A DNA stretch of 64,000 bases from contig QOAO01000009.1 in NCBI GenBank assembly GCA_003978105.1, positions 1-64,000 of the forward strand. Reading direction: 5' to 3'. Under the pieces are notes generated by a model. It searched no databases. It was not told where the DNA came from and was given only the letters and a program-made list of their open reading frames with translations. The translations under genes and the position numbers were made by a program. Shown here piece after piece: positions 1 to 8,146 of this stretch; the stretch's first letter is position 1, and every line of letters begins with the position of its first letter. This DNA comes from Thermovibrio sp. GTDB lineage: Bacteria > Aquificota > Desulfurobacteriia > Desulfurobacteriales > Desulfurobacteriaceae.

Positions 1-132
1 GAGAGAATAAACAAGCTTTTTAGGGAAAACGGTATAGAAGTTCCATTTCCTCAGAACGACATCTGGTTTAGAAATCCCTTGAAGGTGGTTTTAAATGGAG
101 AGGCTCTTCAGCGTAAAGATGAGGAGCTCTAA
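1..132 (+). CDS. MscS-family mechanosensitive channel, C-terminal end only
   Basis: The reading frame is open from the first base and ends at TAA 130-132. The visible 43 residues include GIEVPFPQNDIWFRNPL. This resembles the end of MscS-type channels, whose cytoplasmic cage closes with a G-I-x-(I/V)-P-F-P-Q pattern. The pore-forming transmembrane part lies outside the window. The next gene (bioW) starts inside this one, 38 bases before the stop, which suggests translational coupling. The family call rests on this short motif alone, so the subtype is unknown. Confidence 0.7.
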   Translation, partial: ERINKLFRENGIEVPFPQNDIWFRNPLKVVLNGEALQRKDEEL

Positions 133-934
133 GGAGGACATTCACATTTCAGGTGCTGAGAGAATAGTTCCAGAACACCAAGTTGAGGAGGTAGTTGGAG
201 AGCTCTACAGGAGAGCAAGAGAACACAGTAGAGGCGAAGCCGACTTTATCTCCATAAAAGTTGAAAAGCTAAAGGAAAGACCGGTATACCTTAAAGCTCC
301 TCCAATTTATGAATTGAAGACAGAGTTACCGGTAAAAGAGGTATTAACCTTACTGTTTAGAAGGACAGGTATCTCTGAAAATTTAGGACTGTCCATCTAC
401 TCCCTAATTCTTAGGGGAGCCTCTCTGTCAGGTAGGGTCATGAGGGGAGCAATGATAGTCGAGGTTCCCTCTGGAAGGAGGTTGGAACCTGATGGAGAGA
501 GAGGTGTAAGAGCATCCTATTTGGACATCTCTGAAGGGGCAACGAGAAAACTAAAGAAACTAGCTGGAGACAGATTTACAGAAAATCTAAAGGAAGCTCT
601 AACTTTAACTACAAAAATCCTTAACCATTCAGGAGTTTTGGGGGAGCTCTGCGTATCTGACGACCCAGACTATACAACTGGTTACTTCTCAATTTCCAGA
701 TTAGGATACTTCAGGATTTTCAACATAAAACCTAAGGGCCTTCCATTTGGAGGTAGGGCAATTTTTGTTAAAGAAAACGTAAATGTTGAGGAATTTATAG
801 AATACTTAGAGGAAAAACCGATTATCGTCTCGGAAGTTGTAGGTTACTCCTCTATTTCACTTGACGAAGAAGCAAAGTTTCCAGACTTAACGCTTCCCTC
901 TATCGACGCTCCCGGCTCAACGGATAAACTTTGA
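95..934 (+). CDS. bioW: 6-carboxyhexanoate-CoA ligase (pimeloyl-CoA synthetase)
   Basis: BioW activates pimelate with ATP and CoA to pimeloyl-CoA, the first dedicated precursor of biotin, in the cytoplasm. The N-terminus LFSVKMRSSKEDIHISGAER matches the family signature (S-V-x-M-R-(A/S)-S ... H-I-S-G-A-E-R), followed by ADFISIKVEKL. The start at 95 keeps the whole signature; ATG 119 would cut it. An AAGGTGG ribosome site sits just upstream. At 279 residues it is slightly longer than most BioW proteins (about 250). The extra C-terminal tail, from about residue 250, is the part that overlaps the convergent bactofilin gene by 91 bases. No other biotin gene is in the window. Confidence 0.9.
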   Translation: MERLFSVKMRSSKEDIHISGAERIVPEHQVEEVVGELYRRAREHSRGEADFISIKVEKLKERPVYLKAPPIYELKTELPVKEVLTLLFRRTGISENLGLSIYSLILRGASLSGRVMRGAMIVEVPSGRRLEPDGERGVRASYLDISEGATRKLKKLAGDRFTENLKEALTLTTKILNHSGVLGELCVSDDPDYTTGYFSISRLGYFRIFNIKPKGLPFGGRAIFVKENVNVEEFIEYLEEKPIIVSEVVGYSSISLDEEAKFPDLTLPSIDAPGSTDKL

Positions 935-1215
935 GTGGTTATATCTCCTTTTATTCTTGAACTTTTCTTAATTTCAACGTACTCAGCCAATATATTCCCC
1001 TCGACTTCTCCCATTGAAATTAGGTTTTTTACCTTCAGATTTCCTCTTATTTTTGAAGTTTCCCCTAAAACAACAAAATCTCCCTTTACATCTCCTTCAA
1101 CAATCCCGTCTATCCTAATTTTTCCCTCAGAAATTATGTTTCCTTCAATCTTCAGACCTTCAGAGAGAATACTTTTAACCTCTCCTGCCTCACCTTCCTT
1201 CTTTTTTCCTAACAT
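844..1215 (-). CDS. Bactofilin (polymerising cytoskeletal protein)
   Basis: This 123-residue protein has the bactofilin (DUF583) right-handed beta-helix made of short G-x-I/V repeats, such as GLKIEGNIISEGKIRIDG and VEGDVKGDFVVLGE. Short polar tails flank it (lysine/glutamate-rich N-terminus, serine/glutamate-rich C-terminus). Bactofilins polymerise without nucleotide and place cell-wall enzymes. It follows the M23 peptidase gene with a 26-base overlap, the same pairing as Helicobacter CcmA with Csd1 or Myxococcus bactofilins with their peptidases. The partnership is therefore inferred from context. Its 3' end overlaps bioW on the other strand. Confidence 0.92.
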   Translation of the reverse strand: MLGKKKEGEAGEVKSILSEGLKIEGNIISEGKIRIDGIVEGDVKGDFVVLGETSKIRGNLKVKNLISMGEVEGNILAEYVEIKKSSRIKGDITTQSLSVEPGASIEGSVKSGNFASSSSEIEE

Positions 1216-2098
1216 TCCTTACGGCCTCCAAGAACAATTTAGGATTAACAATCTTACCGTTGACTTTAATAGTATAGTGAAGGTGTGGTCCTGTACTTCT
1301 ACCTGTACTTCCCATCAAACCTATAATTTCTCCCTTCTTAACAATCTGTCCTTTTCTAACAAGAAGTTTTGACATGTGGCCAAAGTAGGTTCTTACTCCG
1401 CTCCCATGGTCAATTTCAATGCACCTGCCCATTAAACCGCACTTACCAGCCTTTATAACTCTACCATCTGCCGGTGTTCTTATTGGGGTACCCCAGTTGT
1501 TTGCTATATCGACACCTAAGTGAAATTCTAACTTTCCCGTAACAGGATTTACCCTCAATCCGTAAGGAGATGTTATTCTTCCATAGGTTGGATATCCTAT
1601 AGGAATGTGGTTAAACCTTTTAATTAGGCTATCTATCTGTTCGATAACGTCTCTGCTGTCAAAATCAACATTATCTTCAGTAAAAATTTTGGAAAGGGGA
1701 ATTGAAAGGCCTCCTTCTCCGCCTTTTTCCTTCACGTTTAGTCCGACTTTTTTCATTAGAGAGTTTATTATCTCTATTCTCCTGGCTAACTCTTGGACAG
1801 TTTCTCTTCTCTCTTTTTCAAGAATAGAGACTTTTTCGTGGAGTTGACTGTTTTCCCTTTTAACCTCATTTAAGTTTCTTTCTAAATTTTCGATGTTTGA
1901 CAGAAGAGCTTTTTTTTCAGAGTTGTACTCTTTAAGTTTTAAAAAAGCGTAAACCGAATAAAAAGCAAAGAATACAAAACTTATACCCAATATGGAAACA
2001 AAGGTAAGGAGAATCTTTTTAGATATGCTAAGCCTTAGGTAATTAGCAAACTCATCTTTAATTAGGATTATCTGAAACTTATCCTTTCCGTTTTTCAT
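1190..2098 (-). CDS. M23 family metallopeptidase with membrane anchor and coiled coil
   Basis: A 302-residue protein with a short basic N-terminus, one transmembrane helix near residues 20-45, a coiled coil of roughly 70 residues (ENLERNLNEVKRENSQLHEK and onward) and a C-terminal lysostaphin-type M23 domain. Zinc-site motifs are visible: FHLGVDIA (H-x3-D) and GPHLHYTIKV (HLH). It probably cleaves or remodels peptidoglycan from the cytoplasmic membrane. I prefer ATG 2098, two bases after the mnmE stop and preceded by AGGAAAG; an in-frame TTG at 2116 is also possible. The downstream overlapping bactofilin gene suggests that bactofilin positions this enzyme. Confidence 0.9.
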   Translation of the reverse strand: MKNGKDKFQIILIKDEFANYLRLSISKKILLTFVSILGISFVFFAFYSVYAFLKLKEYNSEKKALLSNIENLERNLNEVKRENSQLHEKVSILEKERRETVQELARRIEIINSLMKKVGLNVKEKGGEGGLSIPLSKIFTEDNVDFDSRDVIEQIDSLIKRFNHIPIGYPTYGRITSPYGLRVNPVTGKLEFHLGVDIANNWGTPIRTPADGRVIKAGKCGLMGRCIEIDHGSGVRTYFGHMSKLLVRKGQIVKKGEIIGLMGSTGRSTGPHLHYTIKVNGKIVNPKLFLEAVRNVRKKEGR

Positions 2099-2100
2099 TC

Positions 2101-3498
2101 TTACTTTCCTATACAAAATCGAGAAAATATAATATCATACATATCTTCAGTTGTCACTTCTCCTACTATTTCCCCAAGGGACTTCAAGGCCTCGTCAATA
2201 TCAATTGAGAGAAACTCAGGAGACTCATAACCGGAATCTATTGAAGTTAAAACCTTGTCCAAACTCTCCTTCGCCCTCTTTAGAAGCTCGTAGTGTCTTT
2301 CAGATGTTAAAACAACTTCGCTGCCATCCAAGATGGATTCGGGCTCCAAAACTACAAGTTCCATTATCCTTTCTGCAATCTCATCTATTCCTTCAAGATT
2401 CTTAGCACTGATTTCCACACAGTGTTTAAAAAAGTTCCTAAGTTTCCCACATTTTACCTTCAATCCTGCGTCCTTTTTGTTGATTACAAGAATAACGTTA
2501 TTCCTGTTTTCAATCAGGTTAAAAATTCTCCTGTCATCCTCAATGAATCCTACTGAACCGTCAATCACAAAGAGAACAACATTTGCTTCCTTTAGTTTTT
2601 CTATACTTTTCTCTATGCCGATTTTTTCAACTATATCACCAGCCTCCCTTATCCCAGCAGTATCCACAAGGCGTAGAGGAAGTCCCTTGAACGTTACAGT
2701 TTCCTCTATAACGTCCCTCGTCGTTCCTGGAATTTCCGTTACGATTGCCCTCTCCTCCATCAAAATTGCATTTAGAAGAGAAGACTTTCCAACGTTTGGC
2801 CTTCCAACGATTGCAACCTTTATCCCTTCCTTTATTAACCTCCCTTCCCTGTAAGTTCCTAAGAGCTTCTCTATCTCGTCCTTCACCTCAAGAAGTTTCT
2901 CTTTTATTTTCCCAGTCTCTAAGATTTCAATCTCCTCGTCTGGAAAGTCAACTGCTGCCTCTATAAACGCCTTTGTTTCAAGTAGCCTATCCCTGATTTC
3001 CCTTATTTTATTTGACAGACTTCCCTCAAGCTGTTTCACTGCAACCTTAGCATAGAGTTCACTCCTTGCCTCAATTAGCTCTTTTATAGCCTCAGCCTGT
3101 GTAAGGTCTATCTTGCCGTGGAGGAAAGCTCTCATTGTAAACTCTCCTGGCTCTGCAAGCCTGGCTCCCCTCTTTAAAACCTCCCTTAAGACCTTTCTCG
3201 TCACAACAATTCCACCGTGGCAGTGAATTTCAGCAATATCCTCACCAGTAAACGTGTAGGGAGCTCCCATGAAAACTACCAAAACTTCATCGATAGGTTC
3301 TTCGAACTCATCGACAACAATGCCGTATGTCATTTTTCTATTCTCAAAGCTCTCAACTCTCTCTCCAGATTTCCTCCTGAAAACTTCCTTTAAAATGGGT
3401 AGAGCTCTCTTACCGGAAATTCTCACTATTCCTATTGCTCCCTTTCCTAGAGGAGTTCCTATTGCGGCAATCGTGTCCTCGCACAGATAGTCCCTCAA
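2101..3498 (-). CDS. mnmE: tRNA uridine-5-carboxymethylaminomethyl modification GTPase MnmE
   Basis: MnmE, with MnmG, installs the cmnm5 group on wobble uridine-34 of several tRNAs. The N-terminal folate-binding domain begins with DTIAAIGTPLGKGAIGIVRI. The central GTPase has G1 GRPNVGKSS, G3 DTAGIRE and G4 NKKD, and the protein ends with FSRFCIGK, whose C-terminal C-I-G-K box is essential. A longer in-frame reading reaches 3678 but would run through the start of glmS. I place the start at TTG 3498 because AAGGAGG stands five bases upstream and the protein then has the normal length of 465 residues. It heads the run mnmE - M23 peptidase - bactofilin. MnmG is not in the window. Confidence 0.95.
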   Translation of the reverse strand: MRDYLCEDTIAAIGTPLGKGAIGIVRISGKRALPILKEVFRRKSGERVESFENRKMTYGIVVDEFEEPIDEVLVVFMGAPYTFTGEDIAEIHCHGGIVVTRKVLREVLKRGARLAEPGEFTMRAFLHGKIDLTQAEAIKELIEARSELYAKVAVKQLEGSLSNKIREIRDRLLETKAFIEAAVDFPDEEIEILETGKIKEKLLEVKDEIEKLLGTYREGRLIKEGIKVAIVGRPNVGKSSLLNAILMEERAIVTEIPGTTRDVIEETVTFKGLPLRLVDTAGIREAGDIVEKIGIEKSIEKLKEANVVLFVIDGSVGFIEDDRRIFNLIENRNNVILVINKKDAGLKVKCGKLRNFFKHCVEISAKNLEGIDEIAERIMELVVLEPESILDGSEVVLTSERHYELLKRAKESLDKVLTSIDSGYESPEFLSIDIDEALKSLGEIVGEVTTEDMYDIIFSRFCIGK

Positions 3499-3503
3499 AA
3501 TAT

Positions 3504-3510
3504 CCTCCTT
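3504..3510 (-). promoter_or_regulatory. Ribosome binding site that fixes the mnmE TTG start
   Basis: The minus strand reads AAGGAGGATATTTTG. A perfect AAGGAGG stands five bases before TTG 3498. No ATG or GTG in this frame has a comparable site near the conserved N-terminus, so the TTG start is well supported. Confidence 0.8.
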
Positions 3511-3556
3511 CTCCTGATATACTTTAAAACAAATAATAATCCTTGGAGAAAGAGTT

Positions 3557-5383
3557 ATGTGTGGAATTGTGGGATACGTTGGAAGGGACAACGCAAAGGA
3601 TGTGATAGTAGATGGCTTGAAAAGGCTTGAGTACAGGGGATACGATTCGGCAGGTATTGCCCTCCTCTTGGAAAACAAAATTTTCGTTTACAAGAAGAGG
3701 GGAAAAATAAGAAACCTTGAGATAGACCTTCGGAAAAAACAAATATTTTCAGGCACTGGAATTGGTCATACCCGCTGGGCTACCCACGGTGAACCGAACG
3801 ATGAAAATGCACACCCACACCTAAGCTGTGATGGGAAAATTGCGATTGTCCACAACGGAATTATTGAGAACTACTCAGATTTGAGAAGGGAGCTCCTAAA
3901 GAAGGGGCACAAGTTCCTCTCAGATACTGATACAGAGGTAGTTGTTCACCTAATAGAGGAGGAGTTTAAAACTGCTGAAAGTTTTCTAGATGCATTTCTT
4001 AATGGACTAAAGAAATTAAGGGGTTCATTTGCAGTTGCAGTTATTACGCTCCATGAGCCTGAAACCATCTTTGTTGCGAGAAAGGATAGTCCCTTAGTAA
4101 TAGGATTGGGAGATGGAGAAAACTTTGTTGCATCCGACGTTCCGGCTTTCCTTCCCTATACAAACAGGGTAATTTTCTTAGATGACTTTGAGGTAGCAGT
4201 AATTAAGTCTAACAGTGTAAGTATTTTTGATTTTGCCGGCGTTAAAAAGGAAAAGAGAGAAGTAACCATTCCCTGGAGTATTTCACAGGCAGAAAAGGCG
4301 GGATACAAACACTTTATGCTTAAAGAGATAAACGAACAGCCGAGAGCCATTTCAGATACGATAAGCGGTAACTACAAATTAATAACCGATGGGAAGTTGG
4401 ATGGAATTGACTTAAACAAAATAAGGAGAATTCAGATTGTTGCCTGCGGCACTTCGTACCACGCAGGGCTCATAGGAAAGTTTTACATTGAAAATTTTTC
4501 AAATATACCAACAGAGGTTGATTACGCCTCCGAGTACAGATACAGAAATCCTATTTTAACTGAGGATACACTTGTTGTATCGATAACACAATCTGGGGAA
4601 ACTGCCGATACGTTAGCAGCAACGAGGCTTGCAAAGGAAAAGGGAGCTAAGGTTTTAACCGTCTGTAATGTTATTGGCTCAACTGCAACGAGAGAGGCCG
4701 ACTCCGTTATTTATACCTATGCTGGTCCCGAGATAAGCGTTGCTTCAACAAAAGCCTTTGCAACTCAGTTAACGGTTCTCTACATGTTATCACTGCTTTT
4801 AGGGAGAGAAAAAAGAGTTTTAGACAGTTCTGAGTTTGATAGGGGATTAAAACTTCTGATGGAAGTTCCGGGTAAAATTGAATCCTTTCTAAATGTTGAA
4901 AGGGAGGAGGAGGTTGTTAAGAAAATCGCTTTAGAGTTTTACAGGGCAAAGGATGCTCTTTACCTTGGAAGGCACGTAAACTATCCGATAGCTCTTGAAG
5001 GAGCTCTGAAACTTAAGGAGATTTCCTACATCCATGCAGAAGGGTATCCAGCAGGTGAGATGAAGCATGGACCAATTGCACTGATTGACGAAAATGTTCC
5101 TTCCATTTTTGTTGCAACAAAGGGGAAGGTTTTTGAGAAAATCGTTTCAAACATTGAAGAGGTAAAGGCAAGGAAAGGAAAGGTTATCTCTGTTACAAAC
5201 CCGGGAGTTAAGGAGGTTTACGAACTCTCCGACTACGTAATAAATGTTCCGGAAGTGAATGAGTTCCTATCACCTATAGTTAACATTGTACCTTTGCAGC
5301 TCTTTGCATACTACATTGCAGACTTTTTAGGTTACGACGTTGACCAGCCGAGAAACCTTGCGAAGAGCGTTACAGTTGAGTAG
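3557..5383 (+). CDS. glmS: Glutamine--fructose-6-phosphate aminotransferase (isomerizing)
   Basis: GlmS makes glucosamine-6-phosphate from fructose-6-phosphate and glutamine, the entry to peptidoglycan and LPS amino sugars. MCGIVGYVG exposes the catalytic Cys2 of the N-terminal amidotransferase domain (about residues 1-220), with RWATHGEPND and HNGIIENY also present. Two SIS domains follow (SITQSGETADT; GRHVNYPIALEGALKLKE), and the end LAKSVTVE is canonical. The 608-residue length is normal. A GGAGAAAG site precedes the ATG. The gene diverges from mnmE with 58 bases between them. I saw no glmS ribozyme: the 5' leader is too short to hold one. Confidence 0.97.
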   Translation: MCGIVGYVGRDNAKDVIVDGLKRLEYRGYDSAGIALLLENKIFVYKKRGKIRNLEIDLRKKQIFSGTGIGHTRWATHGEPNDENAHPHLSCDGKIAIVHNGIIENYSDLRRELLKKGHKFLSDTDTEVVVHLIEEEFKTAESFLDAFLNGLKKLRGSFAVAVITLHEPETIFVARKDSPLVIGLGDGENFVASDVPAFLPYTNRVIFLDDFEVAVIKSNSVSIFDFAGVKKEKREVTIPWSISQAEKAGYKHFMLKEINEQPRAISDTISGNYKLITDGKLDGIDLNKIRRIQIVACGTSYHAGLIGKFYIENFSNIPTEVDYASEYRYRNPILTEDTLVVSITQSGETADTLAATRLAKEKGAKVLTVCNVIGSTATREADSVIYTYAGPEISVASTKAFATQLTVLYMLSLLLGREKRVLDSSEFDRGLKLLMEVPGKIESFLNVEREEEVVKKIALEFYRAKDALYLGRHVNYPIALEGALKLKEISYIHAEGYPAGEMKHGPIALIDENVPSIFVATKGKVFEKIVSNIEEVKARKGKVISVTNPGVKEVYELSDYVINVPEVNEFLSPIVNIVPLQLFAYYIADFLGYDVDQPRNLAKSVTVE

Positions 5384-5392
5384 GGAGGAGAA

Positions 5393-6244
5393 ATGGAAAC
5401 GGCAATTCTTTTGATTTCATGTCCCGATAGAAAGGGAATTCTATCGGAGATTACGAGGTTTATAGCAGAAAACAACGGAAACATTGTAAATGCAGACCAG
5501 CACATAGATTTCCAGAAATCAATCTTCTTTATGAGAATAGAGTGGGAATTGGAAGGATTTAAAATTCCAAAGCTTGAAATAGAGAGTGCCTTTAGACCGA
5601 TAGCTGAAAAGTTTCAGATGGACTACCAGCTCCACTTTAGTTCTGAAGTTAAAAACGTAGCTATATTTGTATCAAAGTACGACCACTGCCTCTACGACCT
5701 CCTCTACAGATTTAAGTCGGGAGAGTTAAAGGGAAATCTAAAGTTGGTTGTGAGCAACCACGAGGATTTAAAATACGTAGTTGAAATGTTTCAGATTCCT
5801 TTCCACTACTTTCCCAAGAACAGGGAAAATAAATTAGAGGTTGAGGAGAGGGAGATAGCGCTCCTAAAAAAAGAGAAGATTGACTTAATCGTTCTTGCAA
5901 GGTACATGCAGATTTTAAGTAACAGGTTTGTTAACGAGTTTAGAAACAGAATAATCAACATTCACCACTCGTTCCTTCCTGCCTTTGTAGGAGCAAAGCC
6001 CTACCATAGGGCTTACGAAAGGGGGGTAAAGATTATTGGAGCTACGAGTCATTACGTTACAGAGGAGTTAGACCAGGGTCCGATAATTGAGCAGGACGTT
6101 GTCAGGGTAAGCCACAGGGACACCGTTTCGGACATGATTAGAAAGGGAAGGGACCTTGAAAAGATTGTTCTATCAAGGGCTGTAAGGTGGCATTTGGAGA
6201 ATAAGATTTTAGTTTACGACAATAAAACGGTCATTTTTGAGTAG
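5393..6244 (+). CDS. purU: Formyltetrahydrofolate deformylase
   Basis: PurU hydrolyses 10-formyl-THF to formate and THF, balancing the one-carbon pool and supplying formate. The N-terminal ACT domain (about 1-80) opens with AILLISCPDRKGILSEITRF. The formyltransferase-like catalytic domain has ARYMQILS, NIHHSFLPAF and TEELDQGPII, giving the His and Asp of the family's catalytic site. At 283 residues it has the usual length. It starts nine bases after glmS with GGAGGAGAA upstream, so the two are probably co-transcribed. The TetR promoter begins right after its stop. Confidence 0.95.
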   Translation: METAILLISCPDRKGILSEITRFIAENNGNIVNADQHIDFQKSIFFMRIEWELEGFKIPKLEIESAFRPIAEKFQMDYQLHFSSEVKNVAIFVSKYDHCLYDLLYRFKSGELKGNLKLVVSNHEDLKYVVEMFQIPFHYFPKNRENKLEVEEREIALLKKEKIDLIVLARYMQILSNRFVNEFRNRIINIHHSFLPAFVGAKPYHRAYERGVKIIGATSHYVTEELDQGPIIEQDVVRVSHRDTVSDMIRKGRDLEKIVLSRAVRWHLENKILVYDNKTVIFE

Positions 6245-6252
6245 AAAATTCC

Positions 6253-6281
6253 TTGATGTCAGAAGAGATTTTTTCTATACT
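6253..6281 (+). promoter_or_regulatory. Predicted sigma-70 promoter of the tetR-efflux operon
   Basis: TTGATG (6253-6258), a 17-base spacer and TATACT (6276-6281) make a good housekeeping promoter. Transcription should start near 6288, at the edge of the 16-base palindrome and about 22 bases before the TetR start codon. It would drive tetR and the seven transport genes behind it. Confidence 0.7.
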
Positions 6282-6288
6282 CCTACTT

Positions 6289-6304
6289 AAGTAAGTACTT
6301 ACTT
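6289..6304 (+). promoter_or_regulatory. Perfect 16-base palindrome, probable TetR-family operator
   Basis: AAGTAAGTACTTACTT is its own reverse complement. It lies immediately downstream of the -10 box, over the predicted transcription start, and ends six bases before the TetR start codon. That is the usual place for an autorepressor operator. Binding by the adjacent TetR protein is inferred. Confidence 0.7.
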
Positions 6305-6309
6305 TAGAG

Positions 6310-6885
6310 GTGGAATTGAGGGCAAATGACAGGATTTTAGAGGCTGCCTACAAGTGTTTTTCCGAGAAAGGTTATTTAGGAGCTACAACGAGGGAAATTG
6401 CAAAGAATGCTGGTGTATCTGAGGTTACACTCTTTAGGTACTTTAGGAGTAAGAAGGAGCTCTTTTCGGAGGTTTTAGACAGGTTCTCTGTGATTCCCAA
6501 CTTAGAGAAGATAGGTAGATTTAAAAAGGAGTTCTCAGGTGTTGAACTGGTTAAGTTTGCCGGAATAGAGATAATTAAATCTCTTCAGGAAAAGAGGAAC
6601 TTTTTGAAAATTCTCCTGTCTGAAACTCCGAAGCTAACGAGCGAGGTAAACGAGGTTTACACGAAGTTCTCTAAAAAGCTCTTCCAGGTTCTGCTGAACA
6701 TATTCCAAACCGCGTTTCCACATTTACCGAAAGAAGAACTTGAATTAAAGGCTCAGGTATTCAAGTATACCACCTTCTGTTTCTTCCTGTCGAACGAGAT
6801 TTTTCAGGGAAAAGTTCTTTCAGAAGGGGAAATTCTAAGCTTTATTTCTGAATTAACGGACGAAATCCTTGGAGGTAAGAGTTGA
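6310..6885 (+). CDS. TetR/AcrR family transcriptional repressor
   Basis: A 191-residue one-component regulator. The N-terminal helix-turn-helix reads ATTREIAKNAGVSEVTLFRY followed by FRSKKELFSEV, the classic TetR signature; the rest is an all-helical ligand-binding domain with no recognisable ligand class. It probably represses its own promoter through the palindrome at 6289-6304 and releases it when a pump substrate or cell damage product binds. The start is GTG 6310; TTG 6316 is an alternative, and neither has an ideal ribosome site. The last codons overlap the next gene, so pump expression is coupled to it. Confidence 0.93.
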   Translation: MELRANDRILEAAYKCFSEKGYLGATTREIAKNAGVSEVTLFRYFRSKKELFSEVLDRFSVIPNLEKIGRFKKEFSGVELVKFAGIEIIKSLQEKRNFLKILLSETPKLTSEVNEVYTKFSKKLFQVLLNIFQTAFPHLPKEELELKAQVFKYTTFCFFLSNEIFQGKVLSEGEILSFISELTDEILGGKS

Positions 6886-8144
6886 AGAGGTTGTTTTCCC
6901 TTTTTGGGGCTCTCCTACTCCTCTCTGTTACCCTCTGGTTTATCTTCTACCTCTACGAGAGGTACAGGTTTGTCATAACGGACAACGCCTATCAGTACGC
7001 CGATATTGTGAACGTTTCTCCCGAAGATGTATCGGGCCACATTGTAAAACTGTATAAGAGAGATTACGAGAAGGTTAAATTTGGAGAACCTCTCTTCAAG
7101 ATAGACGACTCAACACTAAAAAAAGACCTATCCTCACTTCAAGGAAAGCTCAACTCTTTAGTTAGTAAGGAAGAAGAGCTTGAGACAAAACTTTCCAGAT
7201 TGGAAAAGCAGCTTCCTGAAAGCGTTAAATCAACAGAATTTGAGCTGAATTCACTTAAAAGGGAACTCTCCTCCCTAAAGGAAAATTTGAAGGAGGCAGA
7301 AGTTAAGTATTCCGTCCTTATAAACAGTGCAAAGGCTTCACTCTCTGCGGCAAGAGAGGCCTACGAAGCTTCAAATGTAAATCTTGAAAGGATGGAGAAA
7401 AGGTTTAGAAGGTACAAGGAGCTCTACAGAAGAAGAGTCATTTCGGAGCAGCAGTTTGACGATGTAAAGTCGGCCTACTATCAGGCTCTCTCACAGTTCA
7501 AAACGGCAGAGTCAAATCTAAAACTCTCTCAGGAAAAACTAAAGGAAGCTGAGGCATTCTCCCACACTGTTAATTCATTAGAGAAGAAAGTCTCCTCTAC
7601 GAGGGAAAGGATTGGAGCCCTACAGAGCCAGTTGGAGTCGAAGAAGGCCGACCTAAAGAAAATTTCAGAGCTAAAAGCCTCAATTTCTGAGATTGCTTAT
7701 CAGATAGAGTCTCTGAAAGCTCAAATTGGTAAGACAAAATTATTGATTTCTCACACTCTCGTTAAATCGCCGATTGATGGTCTCATTGCAAAGAAGTGGA
7801 AGGAAGAGGGGGACTTTGTTTCTCCGGGAATTACAGTCTACTCAATATACAACCCGAAAACGTTCTACGTTCTTGCCTGGATTGATGAGGACGATATCAG
7901 GTACGTTAAAAGGAGAAGCAGAGCTCTGATTGAGCTTGAAACCTGTAAGGGACAGTTTAAAGGAAAGGTTACCGCAGTTGGAACGTCTGCAGGTTCTGTA
8001 TTTGCGCTCATTCCGAGGGATACGTCGCAGGGAGAGTACGTAAAAGTAACACAGAGGATTCCCGTAAAGATTAAAGTCTTTAACGTTCCACTTAGGTGCA
8101 TCAAACCTGGAACGAACGTTTCGGTAAAGATTCCAAAGGAATAG
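6882..8144 (+). CDS. HlyD/EmrA-type periplasmic adaptor of the MFS efflux pump
   Basis: A 420-residue membrane fusion protein: an N-terminal transmembrane helix (about 5-25), a first lipoyl half (VSGHIVKLYKRDYEKVKFGE), a long coiled-coil hairpin (about 75-285, rich in K/E/S/L heptads) and a second lipoyl half with VKSPIDGLIAKKWKEEGDFV. Such proteins bridge an inner-membrane transporter to a TolC channel. The start is TTG 6882, overlapping the TetR stop, with GGAGG upstream. The MFS transporter gene follows two bases after the stop, so this is an EmrA-like partner of that pump. Confidence 0.92.
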   Translation: MKRLFSLFGALLLLSVTLWFIFYLYERYRFVITDNAYQYADIVNVSPEDVSGHIVKLYKRDYEKVKFGEPLFKIDDSTLKKDLSSLQGKLNSLVSKEEELETKLSRLEKQLPESVKSTEFELNSLKRELSSLKENLKEAEVKYSVLINSAKASLSAAREAYEASNVNLERMEKRFRRYKELYRRRVISEQQFDDVKSAYYQALSQFKTAESNLKLSQEKLKEAEAFSHTVNSLEKKVSSTRERIGALQSQLESKKADLKKISELKASISEIAYQIESLKAQIGKTKLLISHTLVKSPIDGLIAKKWKEEGDFVSPGITVYSIYNPKTFYVLAWIDEDDIRYVKRRSRALIELETCKGQFKGKVTAVGTSAGSVFALIPRDTSQGEYVKVTQRIPVKIKVFNVPLRCIKPGTNVSVKIPKE

Positions 8145-8146
8145 AT

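Noticed and set aside
935..1372. Open frame of 145 codons on the plus strand
   Set aside because: It lies antisense to bactofilin and the M23 gene, has biased shadow composition (many Phe, Ser, Pro, Ile) and no ribosome site.
3499..3678. N-terminal extension of mnmE to 3678
   Set aside because: It would run through the glmS start; the TTG at 3498 with a perfect AAGGAGG and normal protein length is better.
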